A stretch of DNA of 14,842 nucleotides from Flavobacteriales bacterium UBA5933 (GTDB taxonomy: Bacteria > Bacteroidota > Bacteroidia > Flavobacteriales > Weeksellaceae): assembly GCA_002430925.1 (NCBI GenBank), contig DJDD01000186.1:1-14842 (forward strand), in the 5' to 3' direction. The translations under genes were made by a program, and so were the position numbers. Of the stretch, positions 6,885-13,214 are shown piece after piece. The notes under the pieces are model-generated. The model saw only the letters and a list, made by a program, of their open reading frames with translations. It searched no databases and was not told the DNA's origin. Numbering within the stretch: position 1 is the first letter of the stretch; every line of letters begins with the position of its first letter.

Positions 6885-7670
6885 ATGACTAAAATCCTAT
6901 TTCCAACAGATTTTTCTAAAACAGCAAAAAATGCATTTTTATATGCACTTCATCTAGCTAATACTTTAAATTTTGAAATAAAATTAGTTTCAGTTCATTC
7001 AAGTCTTACAAAACATCTTGAAATTATAGAAGAAAACTTTAATTCTCATATAGAAGGTTTAATTAAACTAGCAAAAGATAATGAATTAGGACATGTGAAA
7101 ATAGAATCTAGTATGATTATTGGAGATTTATTATTAACTATTTTAGAAATTATTGATTCAAATGATATAGATTTTGTTGTAATGGGAACAAACGGTGAAA
7201 ATAGTTTTGATAAGAAACTATTTGGATCAAATACTGTGAATGTGATTAATAATTCTCCCGTTCCTGTTCTTGCCGTACCAATTAATGTACATTATAAAAA
7301 GAATAGAAATTTTGCATATGCTACACTTTTTAATGAAAAAGAAAATAATGCAATCCTAGAAATGTTGAGGTTTACAACAAGAAATAATACAACATTAAAA
7401 ATTGTACATGTCGAAAATAAATTATTAACCCAAGATATGCTAGCAACGAAAGAATATTGGGAAAATAGTTATTCTAATGTTTCAATTGTCATAGAAAATA
7501 GTGAAGATGTAGAAACAGGATTAATAAAATTTTGTAGAAAAAATAAAATTGATGTTTTAGGAATTACTCATAGGGAATTGTCTTTCTTAAAACGTTTTTT
7601 TACTACCAATCATAGTAATCAATTAATAGAATTAGGGGAAATAGCGATAGTGGTTTTTAAAGAATCTTAG
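6885..7670 (+). CDS. Universal stress protein (two tandem Usp domains)
   Basis: The 261-residue cytosolic protein has two tandem UspA-like domains. Domain 1 (1-133) opens with MTKILFPTDFS and carries the ATP-binding pattern G101-x2-G104-x9-G114-S, followed by SPVPVLAVP (124-132). Domain 2 (about 142-259) keeps the fold order but where the loop should be it reads GITHRELSFLKRFF without the glycine pattern, so only the first domain is likely to bind nucleotide. I chose the ATG at 6885 because the earlier TTG at 6852 overlaps the -7 box. The DUF445 gene starts 22 bp downstream and is probably co-transcribed. The cellular role of such proteins is usually stress survival; the specific role here is unknown. 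Confidence 0.9.
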   Translation: MTKILFPTDFSKTAKNAFLYALHLANTLNFEIKLVSVHSSLTKHLEIIEENFNSHIEGLIKLAKDNELGHVKIESSMIIGDLLLTILEIIDSNDIDFVVMGTNGENSFDKKLFGSNTVNVINNSPVPVLAVPINVHYKKNRNFAYATLFNEKENNAILEMLRFTTRNNTTLKIVHVENKLLTQDMLATKEYWENSYSNVSIVIENSEDVETGLIKFCRKNKIDVLGITHRELSFLKRFFTTNHSNQLIELGEIAIVVFKES

Positions 7671-7691
7671 TTAGAAAAAGAAAATTGAAGA

Positions 7692-8936
7692 ATGACTGAA
7701 CAAGAAAAAAAGAAAAGTTTACAAAAGCATAAAGCAATAGCGACAGGGCTATTCTTGTTAATGGCGTGTATTTATTTTTTAATGGTTTATTTAAGTTTAC
7801 ATTCCAATGAAAAATGGATTGGTTATGTAGAAGCATTCTCAGAAGCAGCTATGGTTGGTGCATTAGCAGATTGGTTTGCTGTAACAGCACTTTTTCGTTA
7901 TCCTTTAGGACTTAAAATTCCACATACCAATCTTATTGAAAATAGTAAAAATGCGATTGGAGATAATTTAGGTCAATTTGTAACAGAAAATTTTTTAACT
8001 CCATCAACAATTCGTCCATATATAGAAAAACTAGAAGTTGTAAAATATGCCTCTGATTGGTTGAATAAAACATCTAACCAAGAATTATTACAAAGAGAAT
8101 TAATTCTATTCATAAAAAAAATAATAAATGATTTAGATGATAAAACTGTTATTGATTTTATGACTGTTAAAGGTTACGAAATCATCCAACAATTTAATTT
8201 ATCCGAATTAGTTTCTTCTGGTTTAGAATATGTATTAGAAAATGGGAAACATGATGATTTTATAGAATATATAGTTCCTAAGATAAAAAATTATATAGAA
8301 GAAAGTGATATCATTATCAAAGATAAAATTAATGAGAAGCATCCGTTTATTTCCTTTTTTGCAGGTAAAAAAATATCAAAAGGAGTTATTGAAGGTATAA
8401 TAAGTTTTTTAGATGAAATAGAATTAAATAAAAATCATCCTATACGTATTAATTTAGAAAATAAGATAAAGAAAAGTATTACAGATATTAAAAATTCACC
8501 CGGATGGAAAGAAAAATTAGAGGGAATTCGCGATGAATTTATTACTCAAGAAAAATTAATTGACTATGCTTCTGATTTTTGGAATTCTATAAAACAAAAT
8601 CTTAATGAAAGTTTTGATAATCCTGAATCAACATTACAAATTTATATTCATAATAATATTTTAAAATTAAGAGATAATCTTAATGATAATCAAGAAATGA
8701 TTGATAAAATCAACGGTTGGATTAGACATTTTATTTACCGAATGATTTTGAAAAATGTCAATGAAGTTGAAGAATTGATTAGTGGGACAATTGATAAATG
8801 GGAAGGAAAAGAATTGAGTGAAAAACTTGAGTTGGAAGTGGGTAAAGATTTACAATTTATTCGAATTAATGGAACATTGGTAGGAGGATTAGTAGGTCTT
8901 ATTATTTATACAATAACTCATATTATTTTCCATTAA
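7692..8936 (+). CDS. DUF445 family membrane protein
   Basis: The 414-residue protein matches the DUF445 (YjiN-like) family, whose function is not established. It has an N-terminal membrane segment at about 17-37, then the family-typical stretch EAFSEAAMVGALADWFAVTALFRYPLG (about 47-73, given here as a landmark in two parts: GALADWFAVTALF and RYPLGLKIPHT). A long helical, highly charged, likely extramembrane region follows (about 85-390), and a second glycine-rich membrane segment lies at about 393-412 near the C-terminus. It is 21 bp downstream of the Usp gene on the same strand, so both are likely expressed together. A terminator lies at 9050-9078. Confidence 0.88.
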   Translation: MTEQEKKKSLQKHKAIATGLFLLMACIYFLMVYLSLHSNEKWIGYVEAFSEAAMVGALADWFAVTALFRYPLGLKIPHTNLIENSKNAIGDNLGQFVTENFLTPSTIRPYIEKLEVVKYASDWLNKTSNQELLQRELILFIKKIINDLDDKTVIDFMTVKGYEIIQQFNLSELVSSGLEYVLENGKHDDFIEYIVPKIKNYIEESDIIIKDKINEKHPFISFFAGKKISKGVIEGIISFLDEIELNKNHPIRINLENKIKKSITDIKNSPGWKEKLEGIRDEFITQEKLIDYASDFWNSIKQNLNESFDNPESTLQIYIHNNILKLRDNLNDNQEMIDKINGWIRHFIYRMILKNVNEVEELISGTIDKWEGKELSEKLELEVGKDLQFIRINGTLVGGLVGLIIYTITHIIFH

Positions 8937-8992
8937 TGTTTTATTAATTTATCCTTGATATTTTCTTAAACTAATTATAGCATTACTTGCTG

Positions 8993-9000
8993 TATGTTTG
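8993..9000 (+). promoter_or_regulatory. Orphan -7 box in the gap after the DUF445 gene
   Basis: TATGTTTG fits TAnnTTTG but no plus-strand gene follows; the next feature is the terminator hairpin about 50 bp on. The match to a -33 element is poor. It may be a chance match or start a short RNA. Confidence 0.3.
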
Positions 9001-9078
9001 CAACAGAATACTCCTCATAGGTTAATCACTTATTTTTAAAAAGAAAAAAAATACTTCTCTATTCGGGAAGTATTTTTA
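9001..9078 (+). ncRNA. Candidate short intergenic RNA (speculative)
   Basis: The interval between the orphan -7 box and the end of the terminator could give a transcript of about 70 nt ending in a hairpin and U-tract. There is no coding potential and no match to a known RNA family that I recognise. The same hairpin is needed to end the converging flanking genes, so the RNA is not required to explain it. Confidence 0.2.
9050..9078. terminator. Bidirectional terminator between the DUF445 gene and the NlpE-like gene
   Basis: AATACTTC (9050-9057) pairs with GAAGTATT (9067-9074), extended inward by a G-T and a C-G pair to a 5-nt loop. A T-tract follows on plus, and an A-tract before the stem gives a T-tract on minus. 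It lies between converging genes. Confidence 0.85.
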
Positions 9079-9108
9079 TATGGTAAATTTTATTAAAAAT
9101 AAAAAGTA

Positions 9109-9561
9109 TTATTGTTTCAATAAAACAAATTTTGCAGAATCTGCAGTTTCTACCTTTTTTCTATTTTTATTTAATTGAACGATTTTTCCTTTTTCTATAG
9201 AAAATCCATTTGGAACGTTTGCAATCTCAGGTAATACAATAGTATTACAATCTTTTTCGTATTCAAAAACTCCAGTTGTTTTCAAAAACTCTTTATCAAC
9301 TCCTACTCGTTTTGTAGAATAAACATATCCTTGATGAGGAAGCAATTCAACTTCCATTTCTACATCTTTACAATCTTTTTCGAAACAAGGAATTGTTCCC
9401 TTGTATTTTCCTTCGTAGTTAATAGGTTCGTTTCCTGTTTCTAATTTTATCATTGTAGAATCAACTACCTCTTGTTCATTTTTTACTTGTTCATTTTTAT
9501 TTTCACAACTTATTACAGATAAGGAAAAAATTGCAAAAGATGCTAAAATTACTTTTTTCAT
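9109..9561 (-). CDS. NlpE-like copper-resistance/envelope-stress lipoprotein
   Basis: The 150-residue precursor has a lipoprotein signal (SVIS|C19), a charged linker to about 48, and then a single domain resembling the N-terminal domain of NlpE. In NlpE, Y-x-G-x-x-P-C-A-D-C starts this domain; here YKGTIPC59-FEKDC64 keeps two cysteines, but as C-x4-C instead of C-x2-C. Strand-turn-strand repeats with GVFEYEKDCNTIVL (97-110) follow, as in the family. The role is probably at the cell envelope (outer or inner membrane lipoprotein), possibly surface or metal stress sensing; the exact function is not established outside E. coli. It lies after ndk, separated by a strong terminator, and may use a weak -7 box at 9578-9585. 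Confidence 0.75.
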   Translation of the reverse strand: MKKVILASFAIFSLSVISCENKNEQVKNEQEVVDSTMIKLETGNEPINYEGKYKGTIPCFEKDCKDVEMEVELLPHQGYVYSTKRVGVDKEFLKTTGVFEYEKDCNTIVLPEIANVPNGFSIEKGKIVQLNKNRKKVETADSAKFVLLKQ

Positions 9562-9577
9562 TATTTAGAATTTGAAT

Positions 9578-9585
9578 TAAAGGTA
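9578..9585 (-). promoter_or_regulatory. Weak -7 box for the NlpE-like gene
   Basis: Minus-strand TACCTTTA matches TAnnTTTG at all but the last base and lies 16 bp before the start codon. Since ndk transcription should stop at 9601-9632, a local promoter is expected here. Confidence 0.35.
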
Positions 9586-9600
9586 ATGAAATTTTAAGGT

Positions 9601-9632
9601 AAAAAAAATCCTCTCAAAAATTTTGAGAGGAT
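9601..9632 (-). terminator. Intrinsic terminator after ndk
   Basis: ATCCTCTCAAAA (9608-9619) and TTTTGAGAGGAT (9621-9632) are perfect complements; the practical stem is the CCTCTC/GAGAGG core with an A/T-rich loop. On the minus strand it is followed by seven T's. It lies 38 bp after the ndk stop. Confidence 0.9.
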
Positions 9633-9669
9633 AAGTTATCTATTTAATATAGTTTTTTATAAAAACTAA

Positions 9670-10086
9670 TTAGAATATTTCTTTTGCAGCAAAATGAAAT
9701 GCAGCTTCAATAGCAGCGTTTTCATCAGAATCAGAACCATGTACAGCATTCGCATCAATAGATTCTGCATATTTTGCACGAATTGTTCCTTCAGCAGCTT
9801 CAGCTGGGTTTGTAGCTCCAATTAAAGTACGGAAATCAGCAACAGCATTGTCTTTTTCTAAAACAGCAGCAACGATTGGTCCAGAAGTCATAAATTCAAC
9901 TAAGTCATTGAAAAAAGGACGCTCTTTGTGAACTGCATAAAAAGCTTCAGCATCTTGTTTTGCTAATTGAGTCATTTTAGCTGCTTTGATTTTGAAACCA
10001 GCGTCTGTGATATCTTTTAAGATATCTCCGATGTGACCTTTTGCAACAGCATCAGGCTTAATCATTGTAAATGTAATGTTTGACAT
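9670..10086 (-). CDS. ndk: Nucleoside-diphosphate kinase
   Basis: Ndk moves the terminal phosphate from ATP to other (d)NDPs through a phospho-histidine intermediate, balancing NTP and dNTP pools. The 138-residue protein has the normal length. TFTMIKPDAV (5-14, with K10), HKERPFF (53-59), the MTSGP loop (66-70) and the active-site NAVHGSDS with H116 are all intact. It stands alone: a -7 box at 10126-10133 lies 39 bp upstream and a strong terminator follows. Codon use is more GC-rich and regular than its neighbours, as expected for a well-expressed gene. Confidence 0.98.
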   Translation of the reverse strand: MSNITFTMIKPDAVAKGHIGDILKDITDAGFKIKAAKMTQLAKQDAEAFYAVHKERPFFNDLVEFMTSGPIVAAVLEKDNAVADFRTLIGATNPAEAAEGTIRAKYAESIDANAVHGSDSDENAAIEAAFHFAAKEIF

Positions 10087-10125
10087 TTTATATAATTGTA
10101 TTTATTACTAATAAATTCTACTATA

Positions 10126-10133
10126 CAAAATTA
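10126..10133 (-). promoter_or_regulatory. -7 box for ndk
   Basis: Minus-strand TAATTTTG matches TAnnTTTG and lies 39 bp before the ndk start codon. A clear TTTG -33 element is not seen at the expected distance. Confidence 0.5.
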
Positions 10134-10172
10134 CAAAAATTGAAATACATTTTTACTTATTGAATTATGTAT

Positions 10173-10314
10173 TTTACTAAACATAATATTATTCATAATA
10201 ATATCATGTTAGTTATTTGATAACTAATAGTTTTTATAAAAAATAAATGACTTACATTAAAAAAATATAAGTCATTTATCTTAAATTAATAGTTATTTAG
10301 GTGTGTTTAGTAAA
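10173..10314. repeat. 142-bp AT-rich segment bounded by an 11-bp inverted repeat
   Basis: TTTACTAAACA (10173-10183) and TGTTTAGTAAA (10304-10314) are perfect complements at the two ends. Inside are two further hairpins: AACATAATATTATT (10180-10193) against AATAATATCATGTT (10197-10210), one mismatch, and TTAGTTAT (10209-10216) against ATAACTAA (10220-10227), plus the terminator at 10238-10279. No coding capacity and no clear target-site duplication are seen. It may be a small MITE-like element or simply palindrome-rich intergenic DNA. Confidence 0.4.
10238..10279 (-). terminator. Intrinsic terminator after the MetE-like gene
   Basis: ATAAATGACTTA (10243-10254) and TAAGTCATTTAT (10268-10279) form a 12-bp stem with an A/T-rich 13-nt loop. 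On the minus strand a T-rich run follows. It lies 45 bp beyond the stop codon of the MetE-like gene. Confidence 0.75.
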
Positions 10315-10324
10315 CAATTTTAAA

Positions 10325-11440
10325 TTAAGACCAAACTTCTTTCGCAATCTCTTGGATTAAACGAATTTTTTTCCATTGATCTTCTTCAGTAAGAATATTT
10401 CCTTCTTCAGTCGATGCAAAACCACATTGTGGGCTTAAACTTAATTGTTCTAATGGAATGTATTGACTTGCTTCTTTGATTCTTTCTATGATAGATTCTT
10501 TATTTTCTAAAGTAGCACTTTTACTTGTAACTAATCCTAAAACAACATTTTTGTTTGCAGGAACATGTCTTAAAGGTTCAAAATTACCAGAGCGATCATC
10601 ATCAAATTCTAAATAGAAGTTTCCAACATTTTCTTTTGCAAATAATGTAGATGCTACAGGCTCATATCCACCAGAAGTAGCCCATGTAGAATGATAATTA
10701 CCTCTACAAACATGTGTAGAAACTCTTAAATCTTCAGGTAAATCTTTTAATGCTTCGTTATTTAATTTTAGATAAATATCTTGTAGTTCTTGTGGATCAT
10801 AGCTATCTCCAGCCATATTTTTCCAAAAGTTTTGGTCACATAACATTCCCCAAGTACAATCATCTATTTTGATATCTCTACAACCTAATTCATATAATTT
10901 TAAAATTGTATCTCTATAAGCTTTAGAAATATCAGTAAATAAATCTTCTCTATTTGGATAAAATTCATTTACTTTTTCTTCGTTTGATTCACGTACTAAT
11001 TCTGCATAAAATTGGGCTGGTGCAGGAATACTTTGTCTTGCTTGTACTTTTCCATCAGTAATAGATTTTAAGAAAGAAAAAGCTTTTAAATAAGGATGAT
11101 TTTCAGAAAATGATACTTTTCCAGTTAAACAAGCTGAATCATTTCTTGTTTCTTCTCCATGAAATAAATAGCCTCTTTCCATTAAATTGTGTTCAACACC
11201 ATTAAATCCCCAAAAGAAATCTAAATGCCAGTAACTTTGTCTAAATTCACCATCAGTTACAGCTTCTAATCCCACTTCTATCTGTTTTTCAACAATATTT
11301 TTAATTTCTTCGTTCTCTATTTTTTCTAGTTCATCCTTAGAAATTTCATTGTTTTCAAATTTTATTCTCGCTTCTTTTAATCTTTCAGGACGTAAAAAAC
11401 TACCTACAGTATCTACTTTTAATTTTTGTGTTGTGCACAT
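10325..11440 (-). CDS. Stand-alone MetE-type (cobalamin-independent) methyltransferase
   Basis: The 371-residue protein corresponds to the C-terminal catalytic half of cobalamin-independent methionine synthase, as in the YxjG/YxjH group; it likely transfers a methyl group to homocysteine or a related thiol. DTVGSFLRP (10-18) opens the barrel. The zinc site is visible as H243-x-C245 (STHVCRGN), probably E279 in LEFDD, and C339 in SPQCGF. IDDCTW (192-197) is also typical. The N-terminal half of full MetE, which helps bind polyglutamyl folate, is absent, so the methyl donor may differ. I chose ATG at 11440 (MCTTQKLKVD): an in-frame ATG at 11506 adds 22 residues foreign to the family and overlaps the upstream repeats. 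A terminator follows at 10238-10279. Confidence 0.88.
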   Translation of the reverse strand: MCTTQKLKVDTVGSFLRPERLKEARIKFENNEISKDELEKIENEEIKNIVEKQIEVGLEAVTDGEFRQSYWHLDFFWGFNGVEHNLMERGYLFHGEETRNDSACLTGKVSFSENHPYLKAFSFLKSITDGKVQARQSIPAPAQFYAELVRESNEEKVNEFYPNREDLFTDISKAYRDTILKLYELGCRDIKIDDCTWGMLCDQNFWKNMAGDSYDPQELQDIYLKLNNEALKDLPEDLRVSTHVCRGNYHSTWATSGGYEPVASTLFAKENVGNFYLEFDDDRSGNFEPLRHVPANKNVVLGLVTSKSATLENKESIIERIKEASQYIPLEQLSLSPQCGFASTEEGNILTEEDQWKKIRLIQEIAKEVWS

Positions 11441-11476
11441 GTCTTTTTTTATTGTATTTGTCTGTATAAATTTACT

Positions 11477-11512
11477 AATACAAAAAATATGATTGTTAAA
11501 ATACAAAAAATA
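11477..11512 (-). repeat. Two 13-bp direct repeats upstream of the MetE-like gene
   Basis: AATACAAAAAATA occurs at 11477-11489 and again at 11500-11512, 23 bp apart, about two helical turns. On the minus strand each reads TATTTTTTGTATT, a relaxed form of the -7 box. They lie 37-72 bp before the start codon and could be paired regulator sites or overlapping promoters. Confidence 0.4.
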
Positions 11513-11654
11513 AGATATTAAGATAAATTTTTGATTTGTTTACAGATAAAAACACTTTTTAAAGTATCTTTTTAACTGTGTTTAAAGAATAATATTCTGT
11601 ATACGGTTATTGATAAAATCGATTGTAAAAAAATAAAATTGAAAATTCCTACTT

Positions 11655-11662
11655 TATATTTG
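11655..11662 (+). promoter_or_regulatory. -7 box possibly serving the small membrane protein gene
   Basis: TATATTTG fits the consensus and is the only such box before the gene at 11744, 81 bp away. No -33 element is found at 17-23 bp. Confidence 0.35.
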
Positions 11663-11743
11663 CTCGCCATTAAAAATATATACAAGTAATAAATACCTTT
11701 TGGTTTAATAATTGATTATATAAAAACACTATTACCTACTTAT

Positions 11744-11974
11744 ATGAAAAATAAAATTATTGGAGTTATTATTATAGCTCTATCATCGATTTTATGTGGA
11801 ATACTAATTTCCATAATGTCATCAAAAAATAATACACAATCAGATGTTTACTTTTTAAGCAAATCAATTTTTACCTCATGGTGGAAAATGGGATTATTCC
11901 TTTTTATAGTTCAATTTGTTGTATTTGCATTTTTTTTACCTTTTCAAAAAGAAAAAAAATATGATGAAGTATAA
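11744..11974 (+). CDS. Small two-helix membrane protein, function unknown
   Basis: I do not recognise this 76-residue protein. It has two hydrophobic segments, at about 5-25 and 48-67, joined by a polar loop with SKNNTQSD and SWWK, and ends in a charged tail (QKEKKYDEV). The layout suggests a small inner-membrane protein. It has an ATG start, a possible -7 box at 11655-11662, and a strong terminator only 18 bp after its stop codon, which supports it being a real transcribed gene. No neighbour hints at its role. Confidence 0.6.
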   Translation: MKNKIIGVIIIALSSILCGILISIMSSKNNTQSDVYFLSKSIFTSWWKMGLFLFIVQFVVFAFFLPFQKEKKYDEV

Positions 11975-11991
11975 TATTTAATATTACAAAT

Positions 11992-12028
11992 AAAAAAAGA
12001 CAATCAAACTAATGATTGTCTTTTTTTT
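11992..12028. terminator. Bidirectional terminator for the small membrane protein gene and tRNA-Asn
   Basis: GACAATCA (11999-12006) and TGATTGTC (12013-12020) form a perfect 8-bp stem with an AACTAA loop, flanked by seven A's before and eight T's after, so it works in either direction. It ends 1 bp from the 3' end of the tRNA gene. Confidence 0.93.
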
Positions 12029-12029
12029 G

Positions 12030-12103
12030 CTCCTCCTCTTGGGCTCGAACCAAGGACCCTCTGATTAACAGTCAGATGCTCTAACCAACTGAGCTAAGGA
12101 GGA
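12030..12103 (-). tRNA. tRNA-Asn (anticodon GTT)
   Basis: The minus strand folds as a full 74-nt tRNA: acceptor TCCTCCT/AGGAGGA with discriminator G, D-arm GCTC/GAGC, anticodon stem TCTGA/TCAGA around loop CTGTTAA (anticodon GTT), a 5-nt variable loop and T-arm CTTGG/CCAAG with loop TTCGAGC. The CCA end is not encoded. A consensus promoter lies upstream and a terminator directly downstream, so it is a single-gene unit. Confidence 0.97.
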
Positions 12104-12125
12104 ATTTGTTTCCTTTATTGTGATG

Positions 12126-12156
12126 CAAATATAAATGAATTTTTATTACTTCCAAA
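12126..12156 (-). promoter_or_regulatory. Promoter of tRNA-Asn
   Basis: On the minus strand TTTG (12153-12156), a 19-bp spacer and TATATTTG (12126-12133) match the Bacteroidota consensus fully. The -7 box ends 22 bp before the mature tRNA 5' end. Confidence 0.85.
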
Positions 12157-12227
12157 TCTAAAATCTAAAAAAAAATACACTTTTTTTAGTTTTTATTTCA
12201 ACTATTTGAAAATGAATAGTAAAAAAA

Positions 12228-12902
12228 TTATCTATAATGATAAAAAATTCCTTGTTGAGTTGCTGTCCATATTGGAGATTTCTGATTTGCGTTTTTTAAA
12301 GCATTTGCAGCCCAAGTATTGCATGTATAAAAAATACTATATCTTCCATTAGCTTCATAAAATGAATCATTATCACCATATAAAGCATCTGTTTTTATAT
12401 ATTGAATTTTACGGTTTGAATCTAAAGCAAAAGAATTTTTCATGAACTGTACCAAGTTTTTATAATCCTCAATAGATATTTTAATTTTTTTACAATTTTC
12501 TCCAACATACAAATCGTTGTAAAAAGTTATGTGCATGGCAGTAGTACCACCAAATGCTGCATTAATAGCTGTTAAAGGTTTTAGATCGCTCCATTCAGGT
12601 GTATTTAGATAAAATCCTTTATCTCCCCAACCAAATGCAATATTTTCAAATACTTTTTTAGACTTTGTATCAGTAAAAGGAATCGTAACAGACCAATCTA
12701 TAACGTCAGTTTTTACAGGTACAACGATATCAGTATGCATCCCATTAGTTAAAATGTATATACTAATGGTTTTATCTGATTTTTTTTCATTTTTTTTATT
12801 AATACTAAAAAGAGGTAAAATAATTACAGCTAACAGATATAAAATTATTAATGATACTACAAAGACGATTATTTTAAATAACATTAATAGATATTTTTTC
12901 AT
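12228..12902 (-). CDS. TIGR02117/DUF2459 family protein
   Basis: The 224-residue protein has one N-terminal membrane segment (about 8-32) and then a probably extracytoplasmic domain of the TIGR02117 (DUF2459) family, whose function is not established. Recognisable segments are LTNGMHTDIVVP (51-62), FGWGDKGFY (90-98), AFGGTTAMHITFY (116-128) and YTCNTWAANALK (192-203). The conserved Cys and His residues (for example H56, H124 and C194) are suggestive of a hydrolase-like site, but that is inference. Length is normal. It stands alone downstream of a palindromic intergenic region, with a weak -7 box (TACTTTTA, minus) at 12927-12934. Confidence 0.82.
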   Translation of the reverse strand: MKKYLLMLFKIIVFVVSLIILYLLAVIILPLFSINKKNEKKSDKTISIYILTNGMHTDIVVPVKTDVIDWSVTIPFTDTKSKKVFENIAFGWGDKGFYLNTPEWSDLKPLTAINAAFGGTTAMHITFYNDLYVGENCKKIKISIEDYKNLVQFMKNSFALDSNRKIQYIKTDALYGDNDSFYEANGRYSIFYTCNTWAANALKNANQKSPIWTATQQGIFYHYR

Positions 12903-12989
12903 ATTTAAAATTTGGTTGTTACAGTATAAAAGTACGTTAATTTTTTTTTGATTTTTTAAATATAATTATAACTTATATCTATTATTTTG

Positions 12990-13107
12990 GCAATTGCTTC
13001 GCACCGCGCTTTTTCGCTGTATCTTTTTAGATTGGTCATTTCAAATTAGTTCTTAAGTAAAGTAGAAATAACCAATCTAAAAAGGATGTCGCTTCAATCA
13101 CTATTGC
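12990..13107. repeat. GC-rich palindromic element, possible repetitive extragenic palindrome
   Basis: An arm at 13020-13042 (TTTTTAGATTGGT core, 13024-13036) pairs with one at 13065-13088 (ACCAATCTAAAAA core, 13071-13083) in a stem of about 20 pairs with one mismatch and a bulged G; loop 22 nt. Outside the stem, GCAAT (12990-12994) and ATTGC (13103-13107) mark matching ends. The left flank (TTCGCACCGCG) is much richer in GC than its surroundings. No reading frame lies within. Confidence 0.55.
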
Positions 13108-13202
13108 AAATGAATAACTATTAATAAACAAATTAGATATAATTATAAAAGATATAAAATTTTAAAAAGTACATTTTATATACATCTATAAGTATGTTTT
13201 TA

Positions 13203-13210
13203 TAAATTTG
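13203..13210 (+). promoter_or_regulatory. -7 box just before ruvX
   Basis: TAAATTTG lies only 4 bp before the ruvX ATG at 13215, so transcription from it would start at or near the start codon (leaderless or nearly so). An alternative TATGTTTT at 13193-13200 would give a short leader. Confidence 0.45.
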
Positions 13211-13214
13211 CAAA

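Larger units (their letters stand above)
11441..11743. other. Divergent intergenic region upstream of the MetE-like gene
   Basis: This 303-bp AT-rich gap holds a pair of 13-bp direct repeats (11477-11512), probably in the MetE-like promoter region, and a plus-strand -7 box at 11655-11662. I looked for a SAM-type riboswitch before the methyltransferase gene on the minus strand and saw no convincing conserved core. No gene is supported here. Confidence 0.4.
12903..13214. other. Intergenic region with palindromic element, upstream of ruvX
   Basis: This 312-bp gap contains a weak minus-strand -7 box for the TIGR02117 gene (12927-12934), a GC-rich palindromic element (12990-13107) and the ruvX -7 box (13203-13210). 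I see no coding sequence. Confidence 0.5.

Noticed and set aside
11441..11520. SAM riboswitch before the MetE-like gene
   Set aside because: I looked for conserved cores and multi-helix folds on the minus strand and found only A/T-rich direct repeats.
12754..12951. Plus-strand open frame opposite the start of the TIGR02117 gene
   Set aside because: It mirrors the membrane-segment codons of the real gene and extends into AT-rich intergenic DNA.
12990..13107. Interpretation of the palindromic element as an intrinsic terminator or integron attC site
   Set aside because: No T-tract follows the stem on either strand at the right place, and the attC core sequences are absent.
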